A stretch of DNA of 50,780 nt from Xanthomonas floridensis (GTDB taxonomy: Bacteria; Pseudomonadota; Gammaproteobacteria; Xanthomonadales; Xanthomonadaceae). The notes beneath the pieces were generated by a model that saw nothing but the letters and a program-made list of their open reading frames with translations, searched no databases and was not told the origin of the DNA. Location: positions 1 to 50,780 of the forward strand of contig NZ_LXNG01000025.1 of the NCBI RefSeq assembly GCF_001642575.1. Reading direction: 5' to 3'. How positions within the stretch are numbered: position 1 is the first letter of the stretch; every line of letters starts with the position of its first letter. A program made the position numbers and the translations under genes. Shown one piece after another: positions 1-8,432 of the stretch.

Positions 1-178
1 CCGGCTGCCCAGACGTCGGATAGTGCGGCGCGATCAGCACCAGCAGACCCTTCCACGGCACCACCTGCTCCATCTCCGACAAAAACACCTCGCGCCGTGT
101 CTGCTTGCGCTTGCCGTTGTACTCCGCATCGCCAAAGCTCAGCTGCATCGAGATCGTCCGCTCGGTTCGTTGATCCAT
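1..178 (-). CDS. IS5-family transposase, N-terminal part
   Basis: The reading frame starts at the ATG complementary to 176-178 and stays open to the window edge, giving the first 59 codons. The translation begins MDQRTERTISMQLSFGDAEY and goes on through a stretch with VVPWKGLLVLIAPHYP. This is the typical N-terminus of IS5-family DDE transposases of Xanthomonas, where a short basic leader precedes the transposase domain DUF772. The catalytic DDE residues lie beyond the edge, so activity cannot be judged. It reads away from the terminase. Confidence 0.75.
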   Translation of the reverse strand, partial: MDQRTERTISMQLSFGDAEYNGKRKQTRREVFLSEMEQVVPWKGLLVLIAPHYPTSGQP

Positions 179-213
179 TGTGGCAGTATCAGATGGAGTT
201 GTTCAGACCTTCC
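1..213 (-). mobile_element. IS5-family element, one end only
   Basis: The terminal part of an IS5-family insertion sequence runs off the left edge. Its end reads GTTCAGACCTTCC at 201-213, i.e. GGAAGGTCTGAAC on the other strand, which is IS5-like. It is followed at once by CTAA (214-217), which fits the YTAR target of this family. The second duplication copy is outside the window. The element ends 23 bases before the terminase start codon and has probably separated that gene from its normal upstream neighbours. Confidence 0.75.
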
Positions 214-236
214 CTAATCCCCGGCGCGAGGCTGCA

Positions 237-1736
237 ATGATCACGCGGGCGGGCAAGGTCATCAAATTCATTGAAACGTACTGCCTGATTCCAGATGGTG
301 CGCACGTCGGCAAACCAATGAGGTTGGCCGAGTTCCAGCGCGAGTTCATCACCAGCGTGTACGACAACCCCGCCAGCACGCGGCGCGCGATGCTTTCCAT
401 TGGTCGCAAAAACGGAAAAACCGGCCTGATCGCAGCCCTGCTTCTGGCCCATCTTGTCGGGCCGGAGGCCAAACAAAATTCGCAAATCGTCTCTGGCGCG
501 ATGAGCCGCGACCAGGCGGCATTGGTATTCAACTTGGCTGCCAAGATGGTGCAGCTGTCGCCGCGCCTGTCGGAAATCGTGCGCATCATCCCGAGCGGCA
601 AGCGCTTGATCGGACTCCCACGCAACACCGAATACAAAGCGCTGGCAGATGACGGCAAGACCGCGCACGGACTTTCCCCGGTGCTGGCGATCCTGGATGA
701 AATCGGCCAGGTGCGCGGGCCGCAGTCTGACTTCGTTGACGCGATCACCACTAGTCAGGGCGCGCACGCGGAACCGCTGCTGATCGCTATCAGTACGCAG
801 GCAGCCAGCGATGCAGACCTGTTTTCGATCTGGCTGGATGATGCACAGCGATCCGACGACCCCCGCATGGTGTGTCGCCAATACAGCGCGCAGGAAGGTG
901 CCGACCTGGACGACGAAAGCGCGTGGCGTGCCGCCAACCCTGCATTGGGTACGTTCCGCTCGCTGGACGATGTGCGCGAACAAGCCAAACAGGCTGCGCG
1001 GATGCCGAGCATGGAAAACACGTTCCGCAATTTGATCTTGAACCAACGCGTGTCCGTAGTCTCGCCCTTCGTTTCGCCCAACGTGTGGAAGACCAACGGC
1101 GAGCAGCCAGCCGAGTTTGTGGGGCCGGTGTATGGCGGGCTAGACCTGAGCGCACGCACCGACCTAACCGCCTTCGTGCTGTACGACCTGCATGGAAATG
1201 TGCAGCCGTATTTCTGGACGCCGGGCGATGGTCTGCGTGACCGCGCCGCGCGTGATCGCGCACCCTACGACGTATGGCACCGGCAAGGCTTCCTGCGCAC
1301 CACGCCTGGGGCCAGCGTGGACTATGACCACGTAGCTGCGGAAATTGTGGAGTTGTGTGCGGATCTGGATCTACGCGCTCTCGCCTTCGACCGCTGGCGC
1401 ATTGATGTGTTTCGCAAGTCTCTGGAACGGCTGGGCATCGAGCTGCCGTTGGTACCGATGGGGCAAGGCTTCCGCGATATGGCCCCCGCACTGGATGCGC
1501 TGGAAGCCGAGCTATTGAATGGCCGCATCGCGCACGGCATGCATCCTGCACTGACCATGTGCGCGGCCAATGCAGTGGTCACAAAAGACCCGGCAGGCGG
1601 TTGCAAGCTGGACAAGTCCAAGGCAACGGGACGCATCGACGGCCTGGTGGCGCTGGCAATGGCCGTAGGCGCCGCGACCAGCGCGCCGGAAGCAGAGGCG
1701 TCACCCTACGTTGAGCGCGGGCTGCTGTTCGTGTAA
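237..1736 (+). CDS. phage terminase large subunit (orphan)
   Basis: This is the DNA-packaging motor of a tailed phage, an ATPase plus nuclease of the Terminase_1 type, 499 residues from the ATG at 237. A GTG at 180 is also in frame but lies inside the IS end, so 237 (MITRAGKVIKFIE) is preferred. Visible motifs are the Walker A-like GRKNGKT near residue 60, the Walker B VLAILDE near 160, and a C-terminal nuclease with GGLDLSARTDL, FDRWRID and TGRIDGLVALAMA. No portal, small terminase or capsid gene follows. It is therefore a prophage remnant, although the frame itself is intact. The upstream IS may have removed its promoter. Confidence 0.9.
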   Translation: MITRAGKVIKFIETYCLIPDGAHVGKPMRLAEFQREFITSVYDNPASTRRAMLSIGRKNGKTGLIAALLLAHLVGPEAKQNSQIVSGAMSRDQAALVFNLAAKMVQLSPRLSEIVRIIPSGKRLIGLPRNTEYKALADDGKTAHGLSPVLAILDEIGQVRGPQSDFVDAITTSQGAHAEPLLIAISTQAASDADLFSIWLDDAQRSDDPRMVCRQYSAQEGADLDDESAWRAANPALGTFRSLDDVREQAKQAARMPSMENTFRNLILNQRVSVVSPFVSPNVWKTNGEQPAEFVGPVYGGLDLSARTDLTAFVLYDLHGNVQPYFWTPGDGLRDRAARDRAPYDVWHRQGFLRTTPGASVDYDHVAAEIVELCADLDLRALAFDRWRIDVFRKSLERLGIELPLVPMGQGFRDMAPALDALEAELLNGRIAHGMHPALTMCAANAVVTKDPAGGCKLDKSKATGRIDGLVALAMAVGAATSAPEAEASPYVERGLLFV

Positions 1737-1825
1737 CAGCGTGGGCGCCAGCTGACAGGCGGGCCCACCTTAAAAAACAGCCTGCAGCCGGAGCGGCGTC
1801 ATGAGCCGTGATCCGGCACTTTGCC

Positions 1826-2035
1826 TCAAGCAAGCCTTTCAATGTCGGCGAGATTAACCTCCACCACATACACTGCAATGCCTGCTGCTTCCCCGAGCGT
1901 TTTGACGATCTGTCGCGCGTCCTTGCCTTCAACGATGAAGACCCCTGGTGCAACTGGCCTAGCATGCGCACCGATGAATGCTGAAAATTCGTCCGGCTTG
2001 TCTGAAAACGCTAAATACGTGGCGTGCAATGCCAT
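1826..2035 (-). CDS. small protein of unknown function (69 aa)
   Basis: A 69-residue protein starting MALHATYLAFSDKPDEF. The start was chosen because the purine-rich run GGAAGAGGGGAGCGAGG directly precedes this ATG; a longer frame to 2095 adds a basic stretch of unlikely composition. The protein alternates hydrophobic and charged residues (VFIVEGKDARQIVKTL, IAVYVVEVNL), suggesting a small alpha/beta fold. No family is recognised. It lies convergent to the terminase gene with about 90 bp between them, and may be phage-derived cargo. It could be a chance frame, but composition and ribosome-binding site favour a gene. Confidence 0.5.
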   Translation of the reverse strand: MALHATYLAFSDKPDEFSAFIGAHARPVAPGVFIVEGKDARQIVKTLGEAAGIAVYVVEVNLADIERLA

Positions 2036-2709
2036 CCTCGCTCCCCTCTTCCTTAGGCGGATTACCCGAGATGATTTTGCCCGGATTGACCGCATAGCGA
2101 CTAGGTGGATGGGATGTTGGAACGAAGATCTAGCGAAAAAATAAAGTTAATTAGATCAGTGACTTAGGTCGGCATCTGGCGGAGAGAGTGGGACTAAACG
2201 TTCAGCACTCTAACTCATTGATCTAACGACAAAAGAACAGTCGGGCCGCGTCCTGTTGAGTGTTCTAACAAGTATAGATAGTCGCCCTGATAATTTCCAG
2301 CAAATTCGGCGAGCTCATTGAGCTAACCTAAGGCATAGCGTCTTTCTTTCAAGGAAAGGATATGCAGCTCACCAAGCTATACATCATCGAGAGGCAATAG
2401 CAGATCACGTTTGATCCGCTCCCGAGCTGATTCTGATCCGAATCACCCCGTGAAAGCATAAGTGCCTGACTTAAAACGGCTGCGAATTATTGCTTCAATG
2501 GCCGTTTACCTGGAATTAGAGACTTGCCGGTTTGCGCTCGTATGCCAGCCCTTGTGCCGTTAAAAACCATCTGTGTGCTCTCGAGCTCACCCCTCCCTGG
2601 ATAAATGCGGGCACCTGAACACTCGAACCAAGCTTCTTTCTTGTTTCAGCACAGCAGTTGCTTTCGCAATAAAGCAGCCACGCCCTCAAACCAACCCACG
2701 CCCCAGCCA
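2036..2709. other. intergenic stretch without supported genes
   Basis: About 670 bp between the 69-aa gene and the ART-like gene. Short frames exist on both strands but none has a convincing ribosome-binding site or protein-like composition. No IS ends, long repeats or RNA genes were recognised. Confidence 0.5.
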
Positions 2710-3396
2710 TTAATGGAGCAGCAATTCATAAATTTTAAATGCACGCTGATTATAGACACTCAAAATAGAAACGCGCGCCCCAGCCTGAATAATCACCTCA
2801 GTTTCATGCCCGTGGGTTTGTCTACTTTGATTACTGAGGAAAAGCGCCTTTGTTATCGAATCTTGAGCAACGGTAATTACCCATATGCTTAATATTGAGT
2901 TGTACCCGTCACGATAAGCATGAGATTTAGCAACCTCTGCACATAGCGTTGTGGATAAAACTCTATCCAGATAAAATACTGGCCCCACAGGTGGCGGCAA
3001 GCCGCCATGGAAGACAATTTGACCAGGCGTCATTTTTCTACCAAATTCAGAGATCTCACCATGAACTCCAGCAGCGTTATATCTCGGATGTTCTTTACGG
3101 TATTTCCATATGGAAGGAATCCTGTATAAAGGCGGCGTAAAACTTAAAGCTTCTTTATAAGATGACAGAAGATTCAGCTTGTTTTTAATCAACGAAGGCA
3201 AAAGGTTTCCGCCATGCAGACCACTTATTGCTTCACGAATATGATCCACAGGATTTTCAATAATTATATTTTTACGTAGCTTGCCAGTAGCAAGACCAGC
3301 ACCCGTACTAAATCCATGCTGTATACAGCAGTCCCGCGCAGGGCGATTATCCACCAGAGGATAAGGAATTACTAGTGGCAATCTAATGCGATACAC
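2710..3396 (-). CDS. putative ADP-ribosyltransferase-like toxin/effector
   Basis: A 228-residue protein with a GTG start at 3396 and a weak ribosome-binding site. The C-terminal half carries the layout of R-S-E-class ADP-ribosyltransferases: VFHGG (128-132) where many have YRG, an STS-like LSTT (147-150) followed by an Ala-rich helix ending in SHA, and an ExE-like HETEVII (197-203) before a strand with AGARVSIL. The first position is His rather than Arg, as in some diverged members. There is no signal peptide or transmembrane segment, so it would act in a cytosol, its own or a target's. A small toxin-antitoxin pair lies just upstream on the same strand. The ART call is inference from motif order; the substrate is unknown. 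Confidence 0.5.
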   Translation of the reverse strand: MYRIRLPLVIPYPLVDNRPARDCCIQHGFSTGAGLATGKLRKNIIIENPVDHIREAISGLHGGNLLPSLIKNKLNLLSSYKEALSFTPPLYRIPSIWKYRKEHPRYNAAGVHGEISEFGRKMTPGQIVFHGGLPPPVGPVFYLDRVLSTTLCAEVAKSHAYRDGYNSILSIWVITVAQDSITKALFLSNQSRQTHGHETEVIIQAGARVSILSVYNQRAFKIYELLLH

Positions 3397-3430
3397 GCTA
3401 ATTTTTCCCAGACATTAAGAGGTTAGGCTT

Positions 3431-3751
3431 TTAAGAATGAGTGCGAGCCAAGTTTCCCGCCTCTTCCTTAGTCCGTCGCAAAGAAATAAAAATTATCGAA
3501 TTCGCATCATGATCAACACAGGCCGCAGCGCATATACCATCGCCACCTTCTGGCTTATAAACAACAACACAAATTTTATAAGGCCTTGCCTCACCGTAAT
3601 ACTTAAGCAAATTTGGATTATTACCGATATTACTACAGAAGCTCATCAGCTTTAAAACTCTTTCCTCCTTTGAATCCCCATTAAATTCAGAACTCCAACT
3701 ACTCACATCCGCTGCAAACAAAGGGTCAAAACTAACGGTATAGCCTGGCAT
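3431..3751 (-). CDS. putative type II toxin (small basic protein)
   Basis: A 106-residue protein starting MPGYTVSFDPLFAADVSSW. The ATG at 3751 is used because GGGGGT lies at a good distance; GTG/TTG starts two codons earlier are possible. An N-terminal helix, a central strand pair (PYKICVVVYKP, CAAACVDHDANSIIFISL) and a C-terminal LRRTKEEAG fit the small beta-sheet fold of RelE/ParE-like toxins, though no diagnostic catalytic residue can be fixed. It follows a 60-residue acidic/basic protein by 33 bp, the usual antitoxin-first order. The RelE/ParE assignment is tentative; the pairing is the main argument. Confidence 0.5.
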   Translation of the reverse strand: MPGYTVSFDPLFAADVSSWSSEFNGDSKEERVLKLMSFCSNIGNNPNLLKYYGEARPYKICVVVYKPEGGDGICAAACVDHDANSIIFISLRRTKEEAGNLARTHS

Positions 3752-3784
3752 CAACACACCCCCAATCCAGGAAGTATAACTATA

Positions 3785-3967
3785 TCAAGATTTTTTTATT
3801 CGACTTTTTAATTTTGCATTACTCCCACCCAGAACTTTACTCAAGACTTGCTCTGCGGATAGCAGCTCCGTCGAGCCATCCTTGATCGCCCTGACCCTTT
3901 CGGCCACCTCATTATCGAGCCATACTTTCTGCTCAGCGTTTGGCTCAAATTTATTCTCGTTATCCAT
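3785..3967 (-). CDS. putative antitoxin of small TA pair
   Basis: A 60-residue, highly charged and probably helical protein: MDNENKFEPNAEQKVWLDNE, then AERVRAIKDGSTELLSAEQV and a Lys-rich tail. Its size, charge and place directly before the 106-residue gene fit a type II antitoxin, with a ParD-like 'L..EV..RV..I..G.....S.EQV' helical pattern at the toxin-binding end. AAGGTGCG precedes the ATG. A 14-base perfect palindrome lies 13 bases upstream of the start codon and could be the autoregulatory operator. Confidence 0.5.
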   Translation of the reverse strand: MDNENKFEPNAEQKVWLDNEVAERVRAIKDGSTELLSAEQVLSKVLGGSNAKLKSRIKKS

Positions 3968-3979
3968 TCACGCACCTTC

Positions 3980-3993
3980 TATCTTTTAAGATA
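3980..3993. promoter_or_regulatory. palindrome upstream of putative antitoxin (candidate operator)
   Basis: Perfect palindrome TATCTTTTAAGATA just upstream of the antitoxin start. An AT-rich promoter-like region (TTACAC ... TAATGT on the - strand) lies immediately beyond. Autoregulation by the TA complex is the usual reason for such a site; this is inference. Confidence 0.45.
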
Positions 3994-4264
3994 CATTATC
4001 ACAAAGTCAGACCGTGTAAAGTGATGCAACACAGATAAATAGTAGTCGACTGCTAGATCTCATCCTTTCTCATATCAAGCGACGGTTTCAGCTGTTATTA
4101 GTATGATACCAATTTTTATTGCTGCCACTATTTCGGATCATCGACGGATTACAGCTTTTCCATCGAGAAGGCCAAATAGCTCACGATTGCTCTAAATTGC
4201 ACCGGAACTTAGCGTTAGCCAAGCCTCAGTAGAAAAGACAAGGGTTAAGACCTGTATAAGCAAA

Positions 4265-4283
4265 GAGCCCCGCATGCGGGGCT
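4265..4283 (-). terminator. terminator downstream of relaxase gene
   Basis: GAGCCCCGCATGCGGGGCTC forms a near-perfect GC-rich hairpin. On the - strand it is followed by TTTGCTT, fitting a Rho-independent terminator about 170 bp beyond the relaxase stop codon. The rest of 3994-4451 shows no supported gene. Confidence 0.65.
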
Positions 4284-4451
4284 CCCTTGTCGCTGGCGTT
4301 GAAGCCTCAGTCTCGGCGCCGGGTGCCAATGGCGGGCGGCATTGTTCCGATCATTTGGCGGAAACATCCTGCAACAATCCTAGCTTTCTGCCAAATGCCT
4401 AGGCGCACCATCAGTCTACTGCGCGGTCAACGGTCAGAAATATCTGAGCCA

Positions 4452-6119
4452 TCATAGACTTGGCTTCGGTGGCCGAAACTTCAACTCCCAATGCCCTGCC
4501 TCACCCTCGGCCTGCGGTGGAAGTGCGTCCTCTCCAGATGCCTCAGGCGTCAGAAGCTCAATCGGCTGCGGAGCGAAGTTCTTCTCCAAGTCCTCAGCCG
4601 CCTCCACCATCGCTTTTCGAGCCCGCTTGATCCGCCCCTGCTGGATCGCTTGGATGCGCGGGGAAACATGCCTCTTCGTTCGCGCCAAGCGCCGCTGTGC
4701 TCTGGCCACCGCTTTCGTATCGGAATCGTATTCTTGCTCATAGAGCTTGGCTTGCGCATCTAGCACGGCCACACGCGCCTTGTAGGGTCGCACCAGCGCA
4801 TGGGCATACTTGCTGATTGAGCGAGCAAGCATCTCGGTGTCTTCAAAGAGAAATGGCTTGGTGGCGTAGCTATCCGCTCGCCGGCAGGCGTAGCTATCCG
4901 CTCGCCGGCAAACGAGCGTGGAGTGCGCCCGCTGGAACTCGGGCTCAATCTGGATACCCGGGATCTGCCGCAAGACTTCGAGAGACTGCTGAGCCACCGC
5001 TCGTTGGGCTTCGAGCCAATCTTCAATCAGTTGCGCCTCCGCATTGAGCACCTCAGCGTCTTGTCGGCCCGAGGAACGAGCCAAACGCGTCACGCGACTA
5101 AGATGTCGGGTCTGACCGCTGTAAGGCGTGTAGAGACCCGGGCGAGGCGCTGGCGCACGCGCCAAGCGCTCTTTGATCTGCCGCACCCGCTCTGCGCCTG
5201 ACAATCGTGTCTGCCCAACCGCTGTGCGTCCGTCCAATCCAGAAGCCTGTGCGTTGGCCCGATCCCGAAGTGCTGTCGCATGGCTATGAGACGGTGGCAC
5301 CTCGTGCACGAGACCACCGCTTTTTTTCATGTGCTCAGCGACAAGCTTTGAAAGCGCCAAGGCCGCAGCTTGACCGCCCCTACCTCTGACTTCTGCTGTG
5401 AACTTCGTTTTGCGCATCACCGCCACTTTGGCTTTGCCCAAGTGCTTGCCAGGCCGGCGCGTGAGTTCGCGGGCGCTTTCAAACTCTCCATTACGCGCGG
5501 CTTCGTGTGCTTGTGCTCGGAGACTGCGATGATCCACCCGAGCCGGGTAGCCCGCATTTTTCAAGTGCGTATTGATGACCATCGCGATGTCTTTGCGGAT
5601 TTGCCGCAGCGCTCGTGTGCCGCCCCCTTGCCGCGCATCAAACTCAGCGCAAGCGCGCTCCCCCAGTCCTCCTGGGCCGACTTGTCGTGCTGACATCAGC
5701 ATATGCACATGATGATTGCGCTGATCACCATATTTGCTTGGTGTGTGCACAGCGACCAATACGGCGACCTTGAACCGATTGACGAGCAATTGGCCAAGCG
5801 CCAAAGCGAGCGCTCTACGTTGGTGTGGATCGAGTTGATGCGGAAGCGATACTTCGACCTCTCGGCAAACGCGTGCGTTCTTGCGCGTCTCGGCCGCTTC
5901 GTTCGCGTTCCAAAAATACTGCGCATCAAAGCACCACTCGGGCGCTCCTTTCGGCGCAAGCATCTGATGGAAATCGACACCGCCTCGGTGGGAATAATTG
6001 TGGCCAAGCCCTGTGCTCATATCGAGCAGATCAAACCCTGCGCGGTAAGCAGCTGCTGCGACCGAAGAGTCGCCGTTGCCTCGACTGAAAGACTTCATTG
6101 TTGCGTGATAAATCGCCAT
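4452..6119 (-). CDS. MobA/MobL (MobQ-type) conjugative relaxase
   Basis: A 555-residue relaxase that would nick oriT and pilot the single strand during conjugative mobilization. The N-terminal ~220 residues are the MobA/MobL domain: MAIYHATMKSFSRGNGDSSV, the catalytic-Tyr region AAAAYRAG (Tyr25) and the metal-binding HHVH (136-139). The C-terminal half is Arg/Lys/Glu-rich and helical, with an 8-residue tandem duplication (CRRADSYA twice). A consensus IncQ-like oriT lies about 200 bp upstream, as expected for this family. No transfer-pore genes except virD4 are in the window, so the element would be mobilized by a helper system or by VirD4 and a T4SS encoded elsewhere. Confidence 0.9.
   Translation of the reverse strand: MAIYHATMKSFSRGNGDSSVAAAAYRAGFDLLDMSTGLGHNYSHRGGVDFHQMLAPKGAPEWCFDAQYFWNANEAAETRKNARVCREVEVSLPHQLDPHQRRALALALGQLLVNRFKVAVLVAVHTPSKYGDQRNHHVHMLMSARQVGPGGLGERACAEFDARQGGGTRALRQIRKDIAMVINTHLKNAGYPARVDHRSLRAQAHEAARNGEFESARELTRRPGKHLGKAKVAVMRKTKFTAEVRGRGGQAAALALSKLVAEHMKKSGGLVHEVPPSHSHATALRDRANAQASGLDGRTAVGQTRLSGAERVRQIKERLARAPAPRPGLYTPYSGQTRHLSRVTRLARSSGRQDAEVLNAEAQLIEDWLEAQRAVAQQSLEVLRQIPGIQIEPEFQRAHSTLVCRRADSYACRRADSYATKPFLFEDTEMLARSISKYAHALVRPYKARVAVLDAQAKLYEQEYDSDTKAVARAQRRLARTKRHVSPRIQAIQQGRIKRARKAMVEAAEDLEKNFAPQPIELLTPEASGEDALPPQAEGEAGHWELKFRPPKPSL
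4864..4911. repeat. 24-bp in-frame tandem duplication in relaxase gene
   Basis: Two copies of a 24-base unit (GCGTAGCTATCCGCTCGCCG then GCAG or GCAA) lie head to tail at 4864-4887 and 4888-4911, differing at one base. The duplication keeps the frame and doubles the octapeptide CRRADSYA. It looks recent, probably from replication slippage. Confidence 0.85.
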
Positions 6120-6236
6120 TTGTGAAACTCCTGTTTGTTTGTGGAGAACACAAAGAAGCGATAGAACATTCCCTGTCGAGAGTTAAGCGAACTCGACAGC
6201 ACAGAGACCTTGATCACGAGGTTTTGAAGTGGCTGT

Positions 6237-6340
6237 GTTGCCTAGCGAAGCATAGGCAACGAGGTGGCGAAAGCCACCGCACCGACGCGCAGCGTTGGCG
6301 CACGGTTTCTGCAAAGCAGAAACCATAAGTGCGCTCTTGC
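6237..6340. other. oriT of IncQ/pTF1 type with hairpins
   Basis: Upstream of the relaxase lie three hairpins: GTTGCCTA/TAGGCAAC (6237-6260), GGTGGC-GAAA-GCCACC (6263-6278) and GGTTTCTGC-AAA-GCAGAAACC (6304-6324). The last is followed by ATAAGTGCGC (6325-6334). In RSF1010-type origins an inverted repeat with GTTTCT...AGAAAC is directly followed by TAAGTGCGCCCT or TAAATGCGCCCT, where MobA nicks. The layout here is the same, so this is very likely the transfer origin with nicking near 6332-6335. The next 270 bp to the SelO-like gene hold no clear gene. Confidence 0.8.
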
Positions 6341-6617
6341 TGTTTGATTCTTTATTAGAATTTTCGCGCTAAGGCTGGGGTCAGCAATTGCGCCCCTACG
6401 TATGATCAATATTTATATTAGAAAATTAATAAGACCTGTACAGACCCAACTTTTGCCATGTCCTGTGTCGATTTCAAGGCAACGGTATATGCGAGAGGCG
6501 ATGTCCTTTGGTTTTCGGAAATACAAGCAACAGAAGGACGAACGGCCCCCAGATTGGTAGCATCACCAAAGCCGATCGAACGCGAATTCGCAGCAGCTGC
6601 GGAAACAAGGAAGCGAA

Positions 6618-8432
6618 ATGCCCAATGAATACTGGGACATGGATTACAAGAACGACCCCAACCTGTTGAACCTCGCCAGCGTGGGCACTTCGATGCTCGT
6701 GCCCTTCCCAGTGGGAAAGCTGGTAGATGCTTCCTTGCTCTGGCTCAATGAGCGCTGGTTTCATGACTTGGGCATCGCCATCCACGACAAGCCCACTCGG
6801 ACCAGCATCTCAGCGTCCTTGCTTGAACGCTTCGCCGTGACCTCCCTCGAAGCTCACTGCGTTGCCGGCAGCTTCGGCGGACGGACACTGGGCGCTGATC
6901 GCTATGGTGGGAGCGGTGGGGCAATCCACGGAGGGAGTGGCCGCTGTGGCTCCGATGGCATGCTCATCGCCAAAGGAACCGGCCCCACACCATTGGTCTC
7001 CGAGGCCCATGATTGGTCGCACTCGCATGGCTGTCTCTATCTTTACGATGCCATTCGCGAGGCAGTCGCCAGCGAGATCCTCAACGCAGAACTTCCCCAC
7101 GGGGCAGTCCCCATCGTTGCCATCATCGATGCCGGCTTCTCCCTGGCACGCACCGATGCAGACGAACCGGAGCGGTGCGCCATTCTGATCCGGCCCGCTT
7201 TCCTTCGCTTGGCGCACTTCGAGCGCAGCCTGTATTTCGGAACATCAGGCAGCGCAAACAGCGATCAATTTCAAGATAGCCTGCGGGTCAAAGATGCCAT
7301 CCAATTTGCCGACGAACACGCGCAGCTCGATGCCGGCAATCCCAATGGCTTAGGCGTTAACTTGTCTGAGCTCTACCTGCGCCTTGCCGAGCAGATTGCC
7401 GCAAGTCGCGCGCATCGCCTTTGGACAGGGCGCCCGACAAGCGACAACATCACATCGAACGCGCAGTTCCTGGATTTCGGCGGCTTCCGCGCAGTTCCCA
7501 ACTGGAAGCATGGCACCGATGGGCATCGTCACTTCTTCGGCGATGAGATGCGTGATGTTCGCCACTCGCTTCCCTCGCTTGCCTACTTCTTCAAGAAGTA
7601 TTCCCGCTTTGACAAGGCAATCGCCAACATCGATCAGCTGCTTATCCAGATCGAGCATCACATGGAAGCTGCGTTCCTCCATCACTGTGCAGAAGCGTGT
7701 GCCTTGCCTGAGTCAAGCCCAGAGGCGTTGCATTTCAAAGCGCTCATTGCGCGCTACTACCGCGAGCAACAGCGCATTGACTATGCGTTCGATCAGCCCA
7801 CAAAGCACGGCGAGCGCCACGATTGGCTCTCTGACCACCTCAGAGGCAAAGCAACCCGGGGGTCTCAGATTGGCGAGGAGATCGCAGCGTTCGTGCGCGC
7901 ACTTCCGAACTCAGATCTTCATCTTTGTGCGGCCAACCGCTGGCTGAGACCACGACCACGCCTTTCCTATCGCGTCTCTAAGCGCCGCGCGATCAAGCTG
8001 GTGCGGTCGATCCTCGCCGATCGGTCGTCGGGACCCGAGCGGGTCTCCGCATTTATCGCAACCGAGGTCGCGGCCTCGCGACGGGTTTGGAGAGGCTTAC
8101 CACCACACTGGCTTGTCCTAGGCTACGCAAGCGATCACGTGTCCACCGCGTTGTATTTCTTTGATACGCACCGCATGGCTTATGCAGCCCAGCTGTCGGG
8201 GCCACGCGTGCATGGGTGCACACTGCTCTTCGGTGCCGAAGTCGCAGATGAGACACTCGGCATCACCAATTCTGGCCATCGAACCGTCGTGCTGGTCGAC
8301 TGCGAACCCACCAGCTACCTGGTAGGTCTAAGCTTGAACGGGCGTGCATCAATCCCTGCCGCACTGCTCACCTTCCCGGACGCTGCAGTTGCAGCGCAGA
8401 CGTTGAGCTCAACCACCGCCCATGCAACCTAA
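6618..8432 (+). CDS. SelO-like protein of microcin-type modification cluster
   Basis: A 604-residue cytosolic protein with AAGGA before its ATG. Its core follows the SelO/YdiU pseudokinase pattern: a glycine-rich loop segment GGSGGAIHGGSGRCG (~107-121), IAKGTGPTPLV (~127-137) matching the SelO 'KGxGxTPxS' motif, DAIREAVASEIL (~144-155) matching 'IRExLxSE', and DNITSNAQFLDFGGF (~275-290) matching the SelO metal-binding Asn and DxG. SelO proteins transfer AMP to proteins. The gene overlaps by 11 bp a HlyC-like acyltransferase. That pairing recalls the MchC/MchD and MceJ/MceI maturation proteins of class IIb microcins. A role in modifying the exported protein encoded at 10909-11703 is inferred. 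Confidence 0.65.
   Translation: MPNEYWDMDYKNDPNLLNLASVGTSMLVPFPVGKLVDASLLWLNERWFHDLGIAIHDKPTRTSISASLLERFAVTSLEAHCVAGSFGGRTLGADRYGGSGGAIHGGSGRCGSDGMLIAKGTGPTPLVSEAHDWSHSHGCLYLYDAIREAVASEILNAELPHGAVPIVAIIDAGFSLARTDADEPERCAILIRPAFLRLAHFERSLYFGTSGSANSDQFQDSLRVKDAIQFADEHAQLDAGNPNGLGVNLSELYLRLAEQIAASRAHRLWTGRPTSDNITSNAQFLDFGGFRAVPNWKHGTDGHRHFFGDEMRDVRHSLPSLAYFFKKYSRFDKAIANIDQLLIQIEHHMEAAFLHHCAEACALPESSPEALHFKALIARYYREQQRIDYAFDQPTKHGERHDWLSDHLRGKATRGSQIGEEIAAFVRALPNSDLHLCAANRWLRPRPRLSYRVSKRRAIKLVRSILADRSSGPERVSAFIATEVAASRRVWRGLPPHWLVLGYASDHVSTALYFFDTHRMAYAAQLSGPRVHGCTLLFGAEVADETLGITNSGHRTVVLVDCEPTSYLVGLSLNGRASIPAALLTFPDAAVAAQTLSSTTAHAT

Noticed and set aside
189..1551. Long - strand frames across the terminase gene
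   Set aside because: Shadows of the terminase; no family-like motifs and no start signals.
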